Positions 21,006 to 31,059 of a stretch of DNA of 64,000 nucleotides are shown here, piece by piece; position 1 is the first letter of the stretch; each line of letters starts with the position of its first letter. This stretch comes from Gordius sp. MW1 (Eukaryota > Nematomorpha > Gordioida > Gordea > Gordiidae): contig OZ038533.1 of NCBI GenBank assembly GCA_964036665.1, forward strand, positions 20,084,575 through 20,148,574, given 5' to 3'. The notes below the pieces were generated by a model, which did not search any database, had not been told where the DNA came from, and saw nothing but the letters and a program-made list of their open reading frames with translations. The position numbers were made by a program, and so were the translations under genes.

Positions 21006-21796
21006 AACAAATAATAATATGACTGGCAAAAGCTAAAGTTCATGCCCGACTTTACTCAATCTATAGCTACAAAGTTTTACCTATTACCTAGTCGCTCGAC
21101 GAAAGGTATTCGGGTCGGGTCTCGGGTCACCCGTGCAGTTCACTACAAAGGTAGATAATCAATTTCATTTATTTCATTCGAATCGACACCTTAAAAACCT
21201 TTGCCACAAAATTTTGTACACTTTTTTGGAGGCCTTATGTAAATGCAACTTTATTTAACAGAAAGTTAATTTAAATTATAATTTTAATTTTTCTTATTAA
21301 GTTCTCAGTGAACGATCGCCGCCAATTTACCATTTTATTGAGACATGCCAAGAGTTATTACATAAATATATGTATATTATGGTTTATCCTACAATTAACT
21401 TTAATTCAATGTGCAATTTTACTTTCGCCATTTTATATCACAACTTAGTTTAATATCTTAAATTGTAGAAATGATTTGGCTACATTTATCGTAATTTATC
21501 ACTTAATATCAATTGAAAGGAGATAACAGCTGAATATTCAATCGATAATTCCTTTTTAATATTTTGTTTACTAGAAAGGGTGATGGAGCTTATTTTGTTC
21601 ATTAAAAATACACAATTGCACAACTTTAAATATGGTTACGAGATAATTTAAGTGTTTAATAAGTATACATTTACAAATATATATACAAACATATAGTACT
21701 AAGGAAAAAATAATTCATTATAACATAATTCAATTAAAAAAAATACCAAATTCTTCATTCATTAACACTTTTAAACGTTAAGCATAGGTATATATA
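21006..21796. other. Unassigned AT-rich sequence with an old hAT-type end
   Basis: At 21107-21153 there is CGGGTCGGGTCTCGGGTC followed by CCGTGCAGTTCACTA, resembling the right end of the 11.2-11.75 kb hAT element. The partner end was not found. No gene is supported. Confidence 0.4.
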
Positions 21797-21964
21797 TCCG
21801 CCTAGCCAGCATTTGAATTAGAGGGGTGCAATAATGATTTAGGGAGGGGCAAAGTAATTATTTTTTTAAATTTTAGCCATAATCTTAATAAATTTGTGGA
21901 TTTATAGGGGGCAGCCGCTCCTCCATGCCGCCCCGCCCCCCCCCCCTTCTTCGCTAGGCCCATG
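21797..21964. mobile_element. Degenerate GGGCGTAGCCAGG-family element
   Basis: Body motifs GAGGGGTGCAATAATGATTTAGGGAGGGG and CTCCATGCC are preserved; ends CCGCCTAGCCAGCATT and TCGCTAGGCCCATG have drifted. Confidence 0.7.
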
Positions 21965-22340
21965 GGTATATTTTATGTTATTGTGATAAGGGTCAGGTAT
22001 TAGCCTACGCTCAAGCACGGCTTGAAAATTAGATTATAAGTGATATATTTAATTTATTTTTATCTTTAGAAAAAATTTTAGTTGCGAAAATTAAATGGCT
22101 GTTGAAGTAGAACCTGGTGCTTCGATTATGTAAACAAAAATTAATTCACAAAACCTCCAACTTTGTTAAAAATAACTAATTTTGATTCGAAATCAAAGGA
22201 TATAGGTGACACTTTAATTAGTTTTTCCCTAATAGAGTGAACAATTATATGAGAGTGTAATGCTTAAAATAACAATAATACAATATTAGGCGTATAATAC
22301 AGTAATAAAATTAAAAAGTTTAACCCTGTATAAAACAATT
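21965..22340. other. Unassigned AT-rich sequence
   Basis: No exon or repeat recognised before the array begins. Confidence 0.35.
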
Positions 22341-23837
22341 AATAAGCTTGCTACGAAACGAGCAGCGACATGCAATAGCTCCGCTATTGCATGTTACGAC
22401 CGCGCATCTAAAATATCACAATGAGCAGCGACATGCAATAGCTGGCCAATGGTCATTTTTTTCATTGGTCAGCTGGCAGCGAACGGTAAAAGTGTATATA
22501 AATGCATAAGAATAAAAAAAAACAAAAAAATCAATTTCGGTTTACACTTTGGCCAATGGTCATTTTTTTCAATTGGTCAGTAGCCAACGGACGGCCAAAA
22601 AGCCATATTATCAATGGTATTAACAAGAAATATCATAAGAGTCAAAAAAACGAGAAAAATAATCTCGATTCACATTTTGGCCAATGGTCATTTTTTTCAT
22701 TGGTTAGCAGCCGACGGACGGCCAAAAAGTAATAATAGCAATGGTAGTAACAAGAACAATTATAATAGTAAAAAAACGATAAAAATAATTTCGATTCACA
22801 TTTTGGCCAATGGTCATTTTATTCCATTGGTCAGCAGCCAACGGACGGCCAAAAAGTCATAATAGCAATGGTAGTAACAAGAACAATCATAATAGTCAAA
22901 AAAAGGAAAAAATAATAATTTTGATTCTTATTTTGGCCAATGGTCATTTTATTCCATTGGTCAGCAGCCAACTGACACCAAAAAGCCATATTATCAATGG
23001 TATTAACAAGAACAATATATTAATTTAAACAAAAAAAATAAAAAAAATTTTGGCCTCTCCGGGATTCGAACCCACATCAGGAGAGGCATAGGCTTTTGTA
23101 GGGGGGGCACAGGGACCCATACCAGTAGAGGCATAGGCTCTTGTAAGGGGGGCACAGGTTAATTATTAATTTTAGCAACAACAACAAAAATTCGATTTAC
23201 ATTTTGGCCAATGGTCATTTTCATTGGTCAGCAGCTAGCGGACGGCCAAAAAGTCTTATTATCAATGGTATTAATAAGAACAAATATTTGGTTAAAAAAA
23301 TTTAAAAAAAATTTGGCCTCTCCGGGATTCGAACCACAAACTAGTTAACTTAATAAAAATTAAAAATAAACAACGTGACAAGACATTCGGTGCGTATCGG
23401 AAAATGGAAAGTGAGCCCATAAATTGGATAGCAATTAACTTGATAGGGATGTAATAAGAAACTGGGGGCTTCGCCCCCAGACCCCCGTTTAGCCAAGGAC
23501 AGTCCCTGTTTCACATACCTTTGCTTAAAATCCTCATACACATCTATTACTTTTTTATACTACGTTTAAACAAAGCATATTTGCTATGCAATTTATGTTG
23601 GAGAGCTATTGCCCGTTATTACTCCGCATCTAAAAATGTCACAAGTATCGTAAGTAGATCTCAAAAAACTTAGAGATGCTAAATTGTTCCATTGATCAGT
23701 ACCAAGAGACAGTCTAATTAATACATAAGAGTCTAAAAAACGCATAGGCCTTTGTAGGGGGTGGGGGGGGGGCACAGAGTAATTATCAATGTCAGCCAAA
23801 AAAAACCTTTGAGAATAATAAAAAAGGCTTGCGCCGA
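22341..23837. repeat. Higher-order repeat array, unit 1 (about 1.5 kb)
   Basis: Starts at CGAGCAGCGACATGCAATAG and its palindromic partner GCTATTGC. It holds about 127-bp subunits, each with CCAATGGTCATTTTATTCCATTGG-type palindromes (unit starts near 22443, 22551, 22679, 22805, 22935 and 23206), ACGGCCAAAAAG, and A-rich spacers. Then come a tRNA T-arm-like hairpin, a GC hairpin block and a closing AGACAGTCTA motif. Short frames across it repeat the same peptide and are by-products of the repeat. Confidence 0.85.
23053..23087 (-). other. tRNA T-arm-like hairpin (array copy 1)
   Basis: GCCTCTCC and GGAGAGGC form an 8-bp stem enclosing GGGATTCGAACCC, which on the minus strand reads GGGTTCGAATCCC, a Pol III box B / T-arm. 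Related sites: about 23319, 24623-24657, 24893 and 26938. No tRNA D-arm or anticodon arm is attached. It is probably a SINE or tRNA fragment carried by the array. Confidence 0.65.
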
Positions 23838-26693
23838 AACGAGCAGCGACATGCAATAGCTCAGCTATTGCCCGTTACGACCGCGCATCACACAATGTCA
23901 CAATGAGCAGCGACATCTCAAAAAATTTACAGAGGTGTTCCATTGGTCAGTACCAATATTGTTAGTAAAAAAAAAGGGGGGGGGGGGGGGGGGGAAAAAA
24001 TTCGATTCACAATTGGCCAATGGTAATTTTTTTCATTGGTCAGCAGCCAGGACACGGTAAAAGTGGATATAAATACATAAGAGTCAAAAAAACTAAAAAA
24101 AAAATTTCGATTCACATTTTGGCCAATGGTCATTTTATTCCATTGGTTAGAAGCCAACAGACGGCCAAAAAGTAATAATAGCAATGGTAGTAACAAGAAC
24201 AATCATAATAGTCAAAATAAACGAAAAATTGATTTCGATTCACATTTTACCCAATGGTCATTTTATTCCATTGGTCAGCAGCCAACACGCCAAAAAGTCA
24301 TAATAGTAATGGTAGTAACAAGAATAATAATAATGGTCAAAAAAAACGAAAAAAATAATTTCGATTCACATTTTGGCCAATGGTCATTTTATTCTATTGG
24401 TCAGCAGCCAACGGACGGCCAAAAAGTCATATAAGCAATGGTAGTAACAAGAACAATCATAATAGTCAAAAAAACGAAAAAAATAATTTGGATTACATTT
24501 TGGCCAATGGTCATTTTATTCCATTGGTCAGCAGCTAACGGACAGCTAAAAAGCCATATTATCAATGGTATTAACAAGAAGAATATATTAATTTAAACAA
24601 AAAAAATAAAAATAAAATTTGGCCTCTCCGGGATTCGTATCCACATCAGGAGAGGCATAAGCTTTTGTAGAGGGGGGGGGGCACAGGGACCCATATCAGT
24701 AGAGACATAGGCTCTTGTAAAAGGGCACAGGTTAATTATTAATTTTAACAACAACAACAACAAAAATTCGATTTACATTTTGGACAGATGATGGTCATTT
24801 TTTTAATGCAGCTAGCGGACGGCCAAAAAGTCTTATTATGAATGGTATTAATAAGAACAAATATTTGGTTAAAAAAATTTAAAAAAAATTTGGCCTCTCC
24901 GGGATTCGAACCCATAAACTAGTTAAATTAATAAAAATTAAAAATATACAACGTGACAAGACATTCGGTGCGTGACAAGACATCGGAAAATGAAAGTGAG
25001 CCCATAAATTGCATAGCAATTAACTTGATAGGGATGTAATAAGAAACTGGGGGCTTCGCCCCCAGACCCCCATTTAGCCAAGGACAGTCCCTGTTTCACA
25101 TACCTTTGCTTAAAATCCTCATACACATCTATTACTCTTTTATACTACGTTTAAACAAAGCATATTTGCTATGCAATTTATGTTGGAGAGCTATTGCCCG
25201 TTATTACTCCGCATCTAAAAATGTCACAAGTATCGTAAGTAGATCTCAAAAACTTAGAGATGCTAAATTGTTCCATTGATGCAGAGACCAGATTGCCCGG
25301 CCCGGCCCGCTGCCCGACCCGGCCCGGCCCGGCCCACGGGCCGGGCCGGGCCGGTCAACTGTCTTAAATTTTACCTTTCGGGCGGGCCCGGGCGGGCGCG
25401 TTTTACTTTTCGGGCGGCCCGGGCGGGCACGCTTTGATAAGATTCGGGCATAAATAAATTATTGTAGGGCTAGGGTAGGGTGTGACTTTTTATATAAAAT
25501 GGATTATTTTTGAAAATTTCTAGCTAGATTGAATTGCCTTACACAGCTTCACCTTTAACACCTCAGAGGTCGGGTGGGGTTATAATGGTAATGACCCCAA
25601 GCCGTTTAAAAATGCTGTGCAAAATAAATTCGTTTTCTATAATTATAGGCATAAAATTAAAACCACTTGATCAAATAGACAAATTAATATATTAACAAAT
25701 TTTGACAAGTTTAAATTATATAATATCTAAGTTATAGCTATTAGTTTGGGGTAATTAATACCCCAAATACCATCCGTGTTAACATTTTTGACCCAACCTC
25801 TGAAGTGTTAACCAAACCACACTTGTAATAATATGAAAGATGCATATTTTTATCCCTCCATGACCGTGGGCTCAACACAACACAATTTGATTGATTCGAA
25901 ATGCTAATTAAAATTCTATTTTTTTAGTGTGCTTTATTAAGGGCCGGGCATTCTTCTGATCTCTGTCTGTACCCTTTATTTAACCCTTGTTGAGAGTATC
26001 GCATTTTTAATTAATTTGTTGAATATTTACTTTACTATTACTTTTACGTCCTTTCCTTTTTTTATTGCTAACTAACGAACGCATGTGCTGTGCATGTGCG
26101 TGCACGTGCAGTCTAGACAAACATCCAACTCTCTTAAAAACGTTTTCATATTCATTTTCATTCTACTAAATTTAATCGCTTCGCTATTATTTTCTTTTTC
26201 ACATTTACTTTACAGTATTTAATCCATTCAATTTCAAGTAAGTCTCGTGGTATTTCAATTCAAAGTGTTCATTTGTGTGATATCCTGCATTTTTTTATTT
26301 TTTAACATGTTTAATAATAAAAAGTGTAATACTTTTACTTGCGCTTCGGGCCGGGCCGGGCGGGCATTTCGGGCAGCTCTTGCGCTTCGGGCCGGGCCGG
26401 GCGGGCATTTCGGGGAGTTCTTGCGCTTCGGGCCTGGCCGGGCGGACACTGAGAAGGGTTCGGGCGGGCCGGGCGGGCAATTTAATCATAAAATCAAACC
26501 GGGCCGGGTTCGGGCAAAAAAATTTCAACAAATCTGACCTCTGCATTGATGTACCAAGAGACAGTCTATTAATACATAAGAGTCTAAAAAACGTATAGGC
26601 CTTTGTAGGGGGTTGGGGGGGGGGCACAGAGTAATTATCAATGTCAGCCAAAAAAAACCTTTGAGAATAATAAAAAAGGCTTGCGACAAAACG
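23838..26693. repeat. Higher-order repeat array, unit 2, split by a hAT element
   Basis: Same order as unit 1: the AGCAGCGACATGCAATAGCTC block, CCAATGG subunits (near 24013, 24119, 24249, 24375 and 24503), the T-arm hairpin at 24623-24657, the GC hairpin at 25047-25065, then the AGACAGTCTA end. The 1262-bp hAT element at 25282-26543 lies inside; without it the unit is about 1.58 kb. Confidence 0.85.
25282..26543. mobile_element. 1262-bp hAT element with GGGCCGGGCC subterminal repeats
   Basis: TIRs CAGAGACCAGATT / AATCTGACCTCTG and perfect 8-bp duplications CATTGATG (25274-25281 and 26544-26551). Both ends have dense GGCCCGGCC/GCGGGCATTTCGGG repeats that give meaningless Ala/Arg/Pro-rich frames. 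No transposase is visible. The homologous uninterrupted site is in array unit 1 near 23688-23700. The same family includes 41739-43376. Confidence 0.9.
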
Positions 26694-27095
26694 AGCAGCG
26701 ACATGCAATAGCTCAGCTATTGCCCGTTACGACCGCGCATCACACAATGTCACGAGCAGCGACATCTCAAAAAATTTACAGAGGTGTTCCATTGGTCAGT
26801 ACCAAAAGACAGTCTATTAATACAAGAGTCAAAAAAACGCATAGACCTTTGTAGGGGGGGGGGGCACAGAGTAATTATTATCAATGGTAATAACAAGAAC
26901 AATATATTAATTTAAAAAAAAAATAAAAAAAAATTTAGCCTCTCCGGGATTCGAACCCACAAACTAGTTAAATTAATAAAAATTAAAAATAAACAACGTG
27001 ACAAGACATTCGGTGCAAGACAAGACATTCGGTGCAAGACAAGATATTCCGAGCGTGACATAAACAAATGGAAAGTGAGCCCATAAATTGCATAG
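26694..27095. repeat. Higher-order repeat array, truncated unit 3
   Basis: Repeats the AGCAGCGACATGCAATAG start and the T-arm motif (about 26938-26960), and then a TTCGGTGCAAGACAAGACA triplication, but lacks most CCAATGG subunits. The array stops near GCATAGCAATTAAT. Confidence 0.8.
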
Positions 27096-27830
27096 CAATT
27101 AATAAATCAGATTTTATGGGTTGTGAATCTAATATTATGCACATTTCTTACTCTCACTTATATTTTACTTACATGAATCGACCATAAATTTTAATATATA
27201 AATAGACTATGCTTTTAATATAAAATTTAAAAAATTTTAAATTGTAAAATTAAGAGTTCCTTTGTACATAGGCGAAGACAATATTAGTCTATATGACAAC
27301 ATTTAGATGTTTGTTTTTCCTTGTGTTTACATAGCTCATAATTTTGTCTTCTACAATAGTAACTAACATTGTTTTTTATTCAAATTATTCAGTTTTGCCC
27401 AAAATCTTTTTATCGCAAAATATTTACCTTATATAATTTTTAGTATTTTGAACGTGACAATTTTTTTAAGGCAGATTATATATAGAAGCCAACCCTAATA
27501 TAATATAGTTAGTAATAAAATAAGAATAGGTAAATTTAGCCATTATTAATTGCTATGCAAAATGCGTATAATTTTAAAATATGATCATTAAACTTAATGT
27601 TGCATAGTAGACGTTTAATCATCCCAAACAACACAGCATAATAATAGCATAATGAATCATTTATTTGTGACATAGCCTGAAAATATACATTGTTTTGACA
27701 CTTAGGAATTTGATTGAATGACTTTACGTTTTGTAAGGAGATAAACATGCTTTTGCAAAATGACCAATATTCAAAAATAATAGTAATAAAAGAATGTCAA
27801 TTGTGTATTGTTTTGTTATATATATATATC
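27096..27830. other. Unassigned AT-rich sequence
   Basis: No protein similarity recognised in any frame; one 70-codon minus-strand frame (27748-27536) has no familiar motif. Confidence 0.35.
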
Positions 27831-27990
27831 CATGGGCGTAGTCAGGTTTTGGAAGGGGGGGGGGCGAAAGTTGTTTAAGTTCAATTAGGGGGAGGGCGAA
27901 AATAAAATATTTTTTAAGGGTTTATATGTTGAAGAAAAATTTTATTTGTCATTCAGAGGGGGGGCCCTACCCCTCCCCTCCTCGGCTTGT
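27831..27990. mobile_element. GGGCGTAGCCAGG-family element, diverged
   Basis: Left end CATGGGCGTAGTCAGG; right end drifted (CTCCTCGGCTTG). Carries two G-rich tracts typical of the family. Confidence 0.6.
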
Positions 27991-28113
27991 ATTTATCGTT
28001 TGCGAATAAAGTTCCAAGTATTTTTATAACCAAATGTTACTTTACAAAGTTAATTTTTATATTAAAATGTTACTTTATAAAGTTAACTGTTATATAATTA
28101 AACAGTTTGAAAA

Positions 28114-28274
28114 CATGAACGTAGCCAGGAGGTAGCAGGGAGGGGCAGTTGCCTTCCTCTAAATCCAAAATTTTCAAATTTAATATAATTATGACCAAAA
28201 TTACTGAAATTTTTTTTTTGTCCCTCCCTTAATTATTATTGCCACCGTCTAAATCCAACCTGCCTACGCCCATG
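28114..28274. mobile_element. GGGCGTAGCCAGG-family short element
   Basis: Ends CATGAACGTAGCCAGGAGG and CTGCCTACGCCCATG; flanks TTTGAAAA and AATGAAAA (6 of 8). Orientation opposite to the majority, the body reading as the complement. Confidence 0.8.
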
Positions 28275-28480
28275 AATGAAAATTTAAATTTTCTTTCTTT
28301 GTTAGCAGATATGAGAATTCGCGTTTAAACCTTCAAATGTTAAATGGCAATAACTGAATTTGTATTTTTAAAGGTTAATTTTAGTATTATAAAACTGATT
28401 TATACAGCCGCTTTGACGTATATAATCGAGTTAGGCGTACACAATGAATTCCCATAAGCTCTTTCTTGAAACTCAACCAC

Positions 28481-29322
28481 TTATTTAAGAAAATCATCAT
28501 AGAATAGCGGCTCAAGCTCTTTAGACAATAAACTGAGGTATGGAAATATAGCTATAATTTGCACTCTCATTGCCGTTAGATTGGAAAATTCGATCATATT
28601 GTTTTTGAGGTTCAAATTTCTAAGTTCTGCTTTAGCTTTTTTGAAACCATAATTTTTCAGCAATCGACAATAAGCATCCTTAGGTTCCTTATCCGTCATC
28701 CATTCACGATTCCATGGCAGTAATTTTAGAGTGTACCAGCTTTTAAAATCCTCTAAGTAAGGTGCCCATTTGGTAGTATTTATAACTTTGTTAGACGCAT
28801 ACGTTATTCTAACTGTTTTTCTACTAAAACAAAATGGCAACGATAAACGTTTTTACTTCTCTATTCGGCATCCATTTCTTCCGCCTTTTTTACAGAGTAA
28901 GTCATATTGGATATAGCTTGCTGTTGATCTTGAACCCAGTGAAGGCACATGAAAGATGTGATGAGATCGAACGAGCCTGGATTGTCAATAGTATTTTGCA
29001 AATTTAATTCCGTCCACATATTAGGATTTCTCACATCAGATTGGTGAAAATAGAGACCTTTGTGTGTTTCGTAACGTTTAGCAAATCGAATCATCTTCAT
29101 TGAATTATCTACACCATACGTATGCCAGGTAGCATCCAACTTAGTTCCAAGAGCAGCATGTAACGTGTTGGTCAAGAAGCCATCAACAGCCAATATCAAA
29201 GGTCCTAAACGTGCTTGTGCAAGCATTATATAAACACTCTTGTAAAATTGAGGGCTCTACTGCTTGATAAATTGGCGTTGAAAATTATTGTTCTGTGAAT
29301 ACTTTTGGGCGTCATCGTTCAT
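28481..29322 (-). pseudogene. SAM-dependent methyltransferase relic, JHAMT-like
   Basis: Reads like an arthropod juvenile hormone acid methyltransferase, which methylates farnesoic acid or juvenile hormone acid. The start at 29320-29322 gives MNDDAQKYSQNNNF. After this the frame meets a TAG (29257-29259), while the next frame carries VEPSILQECLYN..RTFDIGC, which resembles SAM motif I (DIGCGxG) but breaks after the first Cys. The original frame then resumes: FLTNTL, YGVDNSMKMI (motif II), FHQSDVRNP and SFMCLHWVQDQQQA (the conserved post-motif). It stops at 28861, and a third frame (28840-28481) completes the C-terminal part (KWAPYLEDF, KNYGFKKAK). At least two frame changes and a lost motif I glycine make it unlikely to work unless these are sequencing errors or a tiny unrecognised intron. 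It could also be a different class I methyltransferase. Confidence 0.65.
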
Positions 29323-29384
29323 AATAATTACATCCATTATCCTTAACTTAAAAAAATAAAATTATGTAGTCTGCTAGCTTATTA

Positions 29385-29711
29385 CAGTCAAAACCGTTTA
29401 ATTGCAAAGCCTCTGGCCTGAGAAAAAATTCGCGATTAACCGATATTTCGCAATTAAACAAATAAAAGTATATGTACATTATATTAAATATTCATTTCTT
29501 AGGCTTCGCATTAAAACGATATTTTTATAATTATCTGGTTGATTTAAGGACTCTAAAATGTTTGTGAATATCCGATATTGTACTATTAAGCGATCTGTCA
29601 ATAAACGATGTTTTTGTTAATATTATCGTTTAAAAAAAACAAAATAGCGGTTAACTTCGCGATTAAAAGATTTTCGCGATAATCCGATTTGCGATTAAGA
29701 AGTTTCGACTG
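29385..29711. mobile_element. pogo/mariner-like MITE
   Basis: TIRs CAGTCAAAACCGTTTAATTG / ..TTAAGAAGTTTCGACTG, flanked by TA at 29383-29384 and 29712-29713. CGATTAA-type repeats recur in the body. No coding content. Confidence 0.8.
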
Positions 29712-29714
29712 TAC

Positions 29715-30240
29715 CTTAGGTTGACTTTGTAAAGCTTGGATGAACTCCTATCAATTTTTTAATGATAATTATGTATACAAAAAGGGAGTCTAATAACCTG
29801 CCATTTTTAGTAGAAGTTTTTTCTTGTAAAAATTTTGTTGCATCATCTTGTTGGTGAATATTAGCATAAATTACTTTCAAACACCTTATAACAATAAAAC
29901 TATACAAACACCCATCTATGATTTTATCATTGAATATGATAAATTAGTCTAATAATGCTTTCTCTGAACCATCTATATCGTACGAAACTTGGAATTTTTA
30001 TATTAAATTTTTTTTTCTTTGTATTTTTGCCCTGAGGTCAAGAGTTTCTGGGAATTGGACAGGTATTTACATCATTTTGTCGGTGTTATATTAACCTAAA
30101 TCACTTTCAAATAGACAAACGCCCATTTATTATGTTTTTATTATTTTTTATCAAATGATAACTTATCTAATAATGCTCTCTCTGAAGCATTTGTATTGTA
30201 CAAAACTTTGAATTTTTAAAGTAAAGTTCTTTAAAATCAA
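29715..30240. repeat. Two diverged tandem copies of about 250 bp
   Basis: About 29810-29995 and 30045-30225 share TCACTTTCAAA..., CAAACGCCCAT..., TCTAATAATGCTYTCTCTGAA and TACRAAACTT. It may be old duplicated gene or transposon material; no protein is recognised. Confidence 0.5.
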
Positions 30241-30334
30241 AAATAGTTTAAGTTGATTAATTTAATTTATCAAGTGTTCAAAATTGGAAATGTCTTGTAT
30301 AAATAACAGTATTTTTCATGACGAAGAGCAGGGG

Positions 30335-30500
30335 TTAATTCACAAGTCAACAGCCTACGGGCCGGGCTTGAACGGGCTTCTGTTTTAAAATAAAACAATG
30401 GACCGGGCCTCGACGAGTGGTAATGTAGCCTAATAGGTTCGGGTTGGGCCGAGATCTATGTAAGACCCGCTAAAAGCCTGTTATAAAATCATTATTTTTA
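30335..30500. mobile_element. hAT-type GC-rich subterminal patch
   Basis: GGGCCGGGCTTGAACGGGC and GGACCGGGCCTCGACGAG resemble the subterminal repeats of the 25 and 42 kb elements, but no clean ends or duplication can be defined. Confidence 0.4.
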
Positions 30501-31059
30501 TTTGTGTTTTATAAAGTATAAATAAATATTGTTTTTTATAATGTTCCAATTTATAATCCTTTGATGTTTCTTAAATTAACAAAAATTTAATCAACTCTCC
30601 CCTTTATTTATAGATTAAATTGTTAAATTAAAATTTTACCGATTAATTTGCAGGTTATTGACGTTTAAAAAAGGCCAAAATTGATGTTTTTAGCAACTTT
30701 GACAGCGAATATTTTAAAAAATGACGTATAGGGCGAAAATTAAAGATATATTCGTGTTCACCGCAAAACATTCTACCAAAATTGAAAACAGTTTGTCGGT
30801 TGATTTTTCTTGTTGAACCGTGATATTAATTTACTGAACTAGAACGTCATCATTATTTACATGGATGCAGAAGCGCTTCAGATTTTGTAAGATTAAGAAA
30901 TTTTAGGCTAGTGGATTCGACCTTTTTTACACTTTGCTCCTGGTTAGAAATTAAAGAGTTTATATAATTTAGAATATTTTCCTTAATTTGATTTTTTTTT
31001 CCTCTAATCAGATCCAAGTCCAATTTGTTTTAACAATCCGATGTAAAAGTCGCTACCAG

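Noticed and set aside
22502-24434. Short frames repeating NGHFIPLVSSQRTAKK-like peptides
   Set aside because: They follow the 127-bp array units, overlap each other in different frames and lack splice or start context.
26247-26708. Ala/Arg/Pro/Gly-rich open frames on both strands
   Set aside because: They are translations of the GGGCCGGGCC subterminal repeats of the hAT element at 25282-26543.
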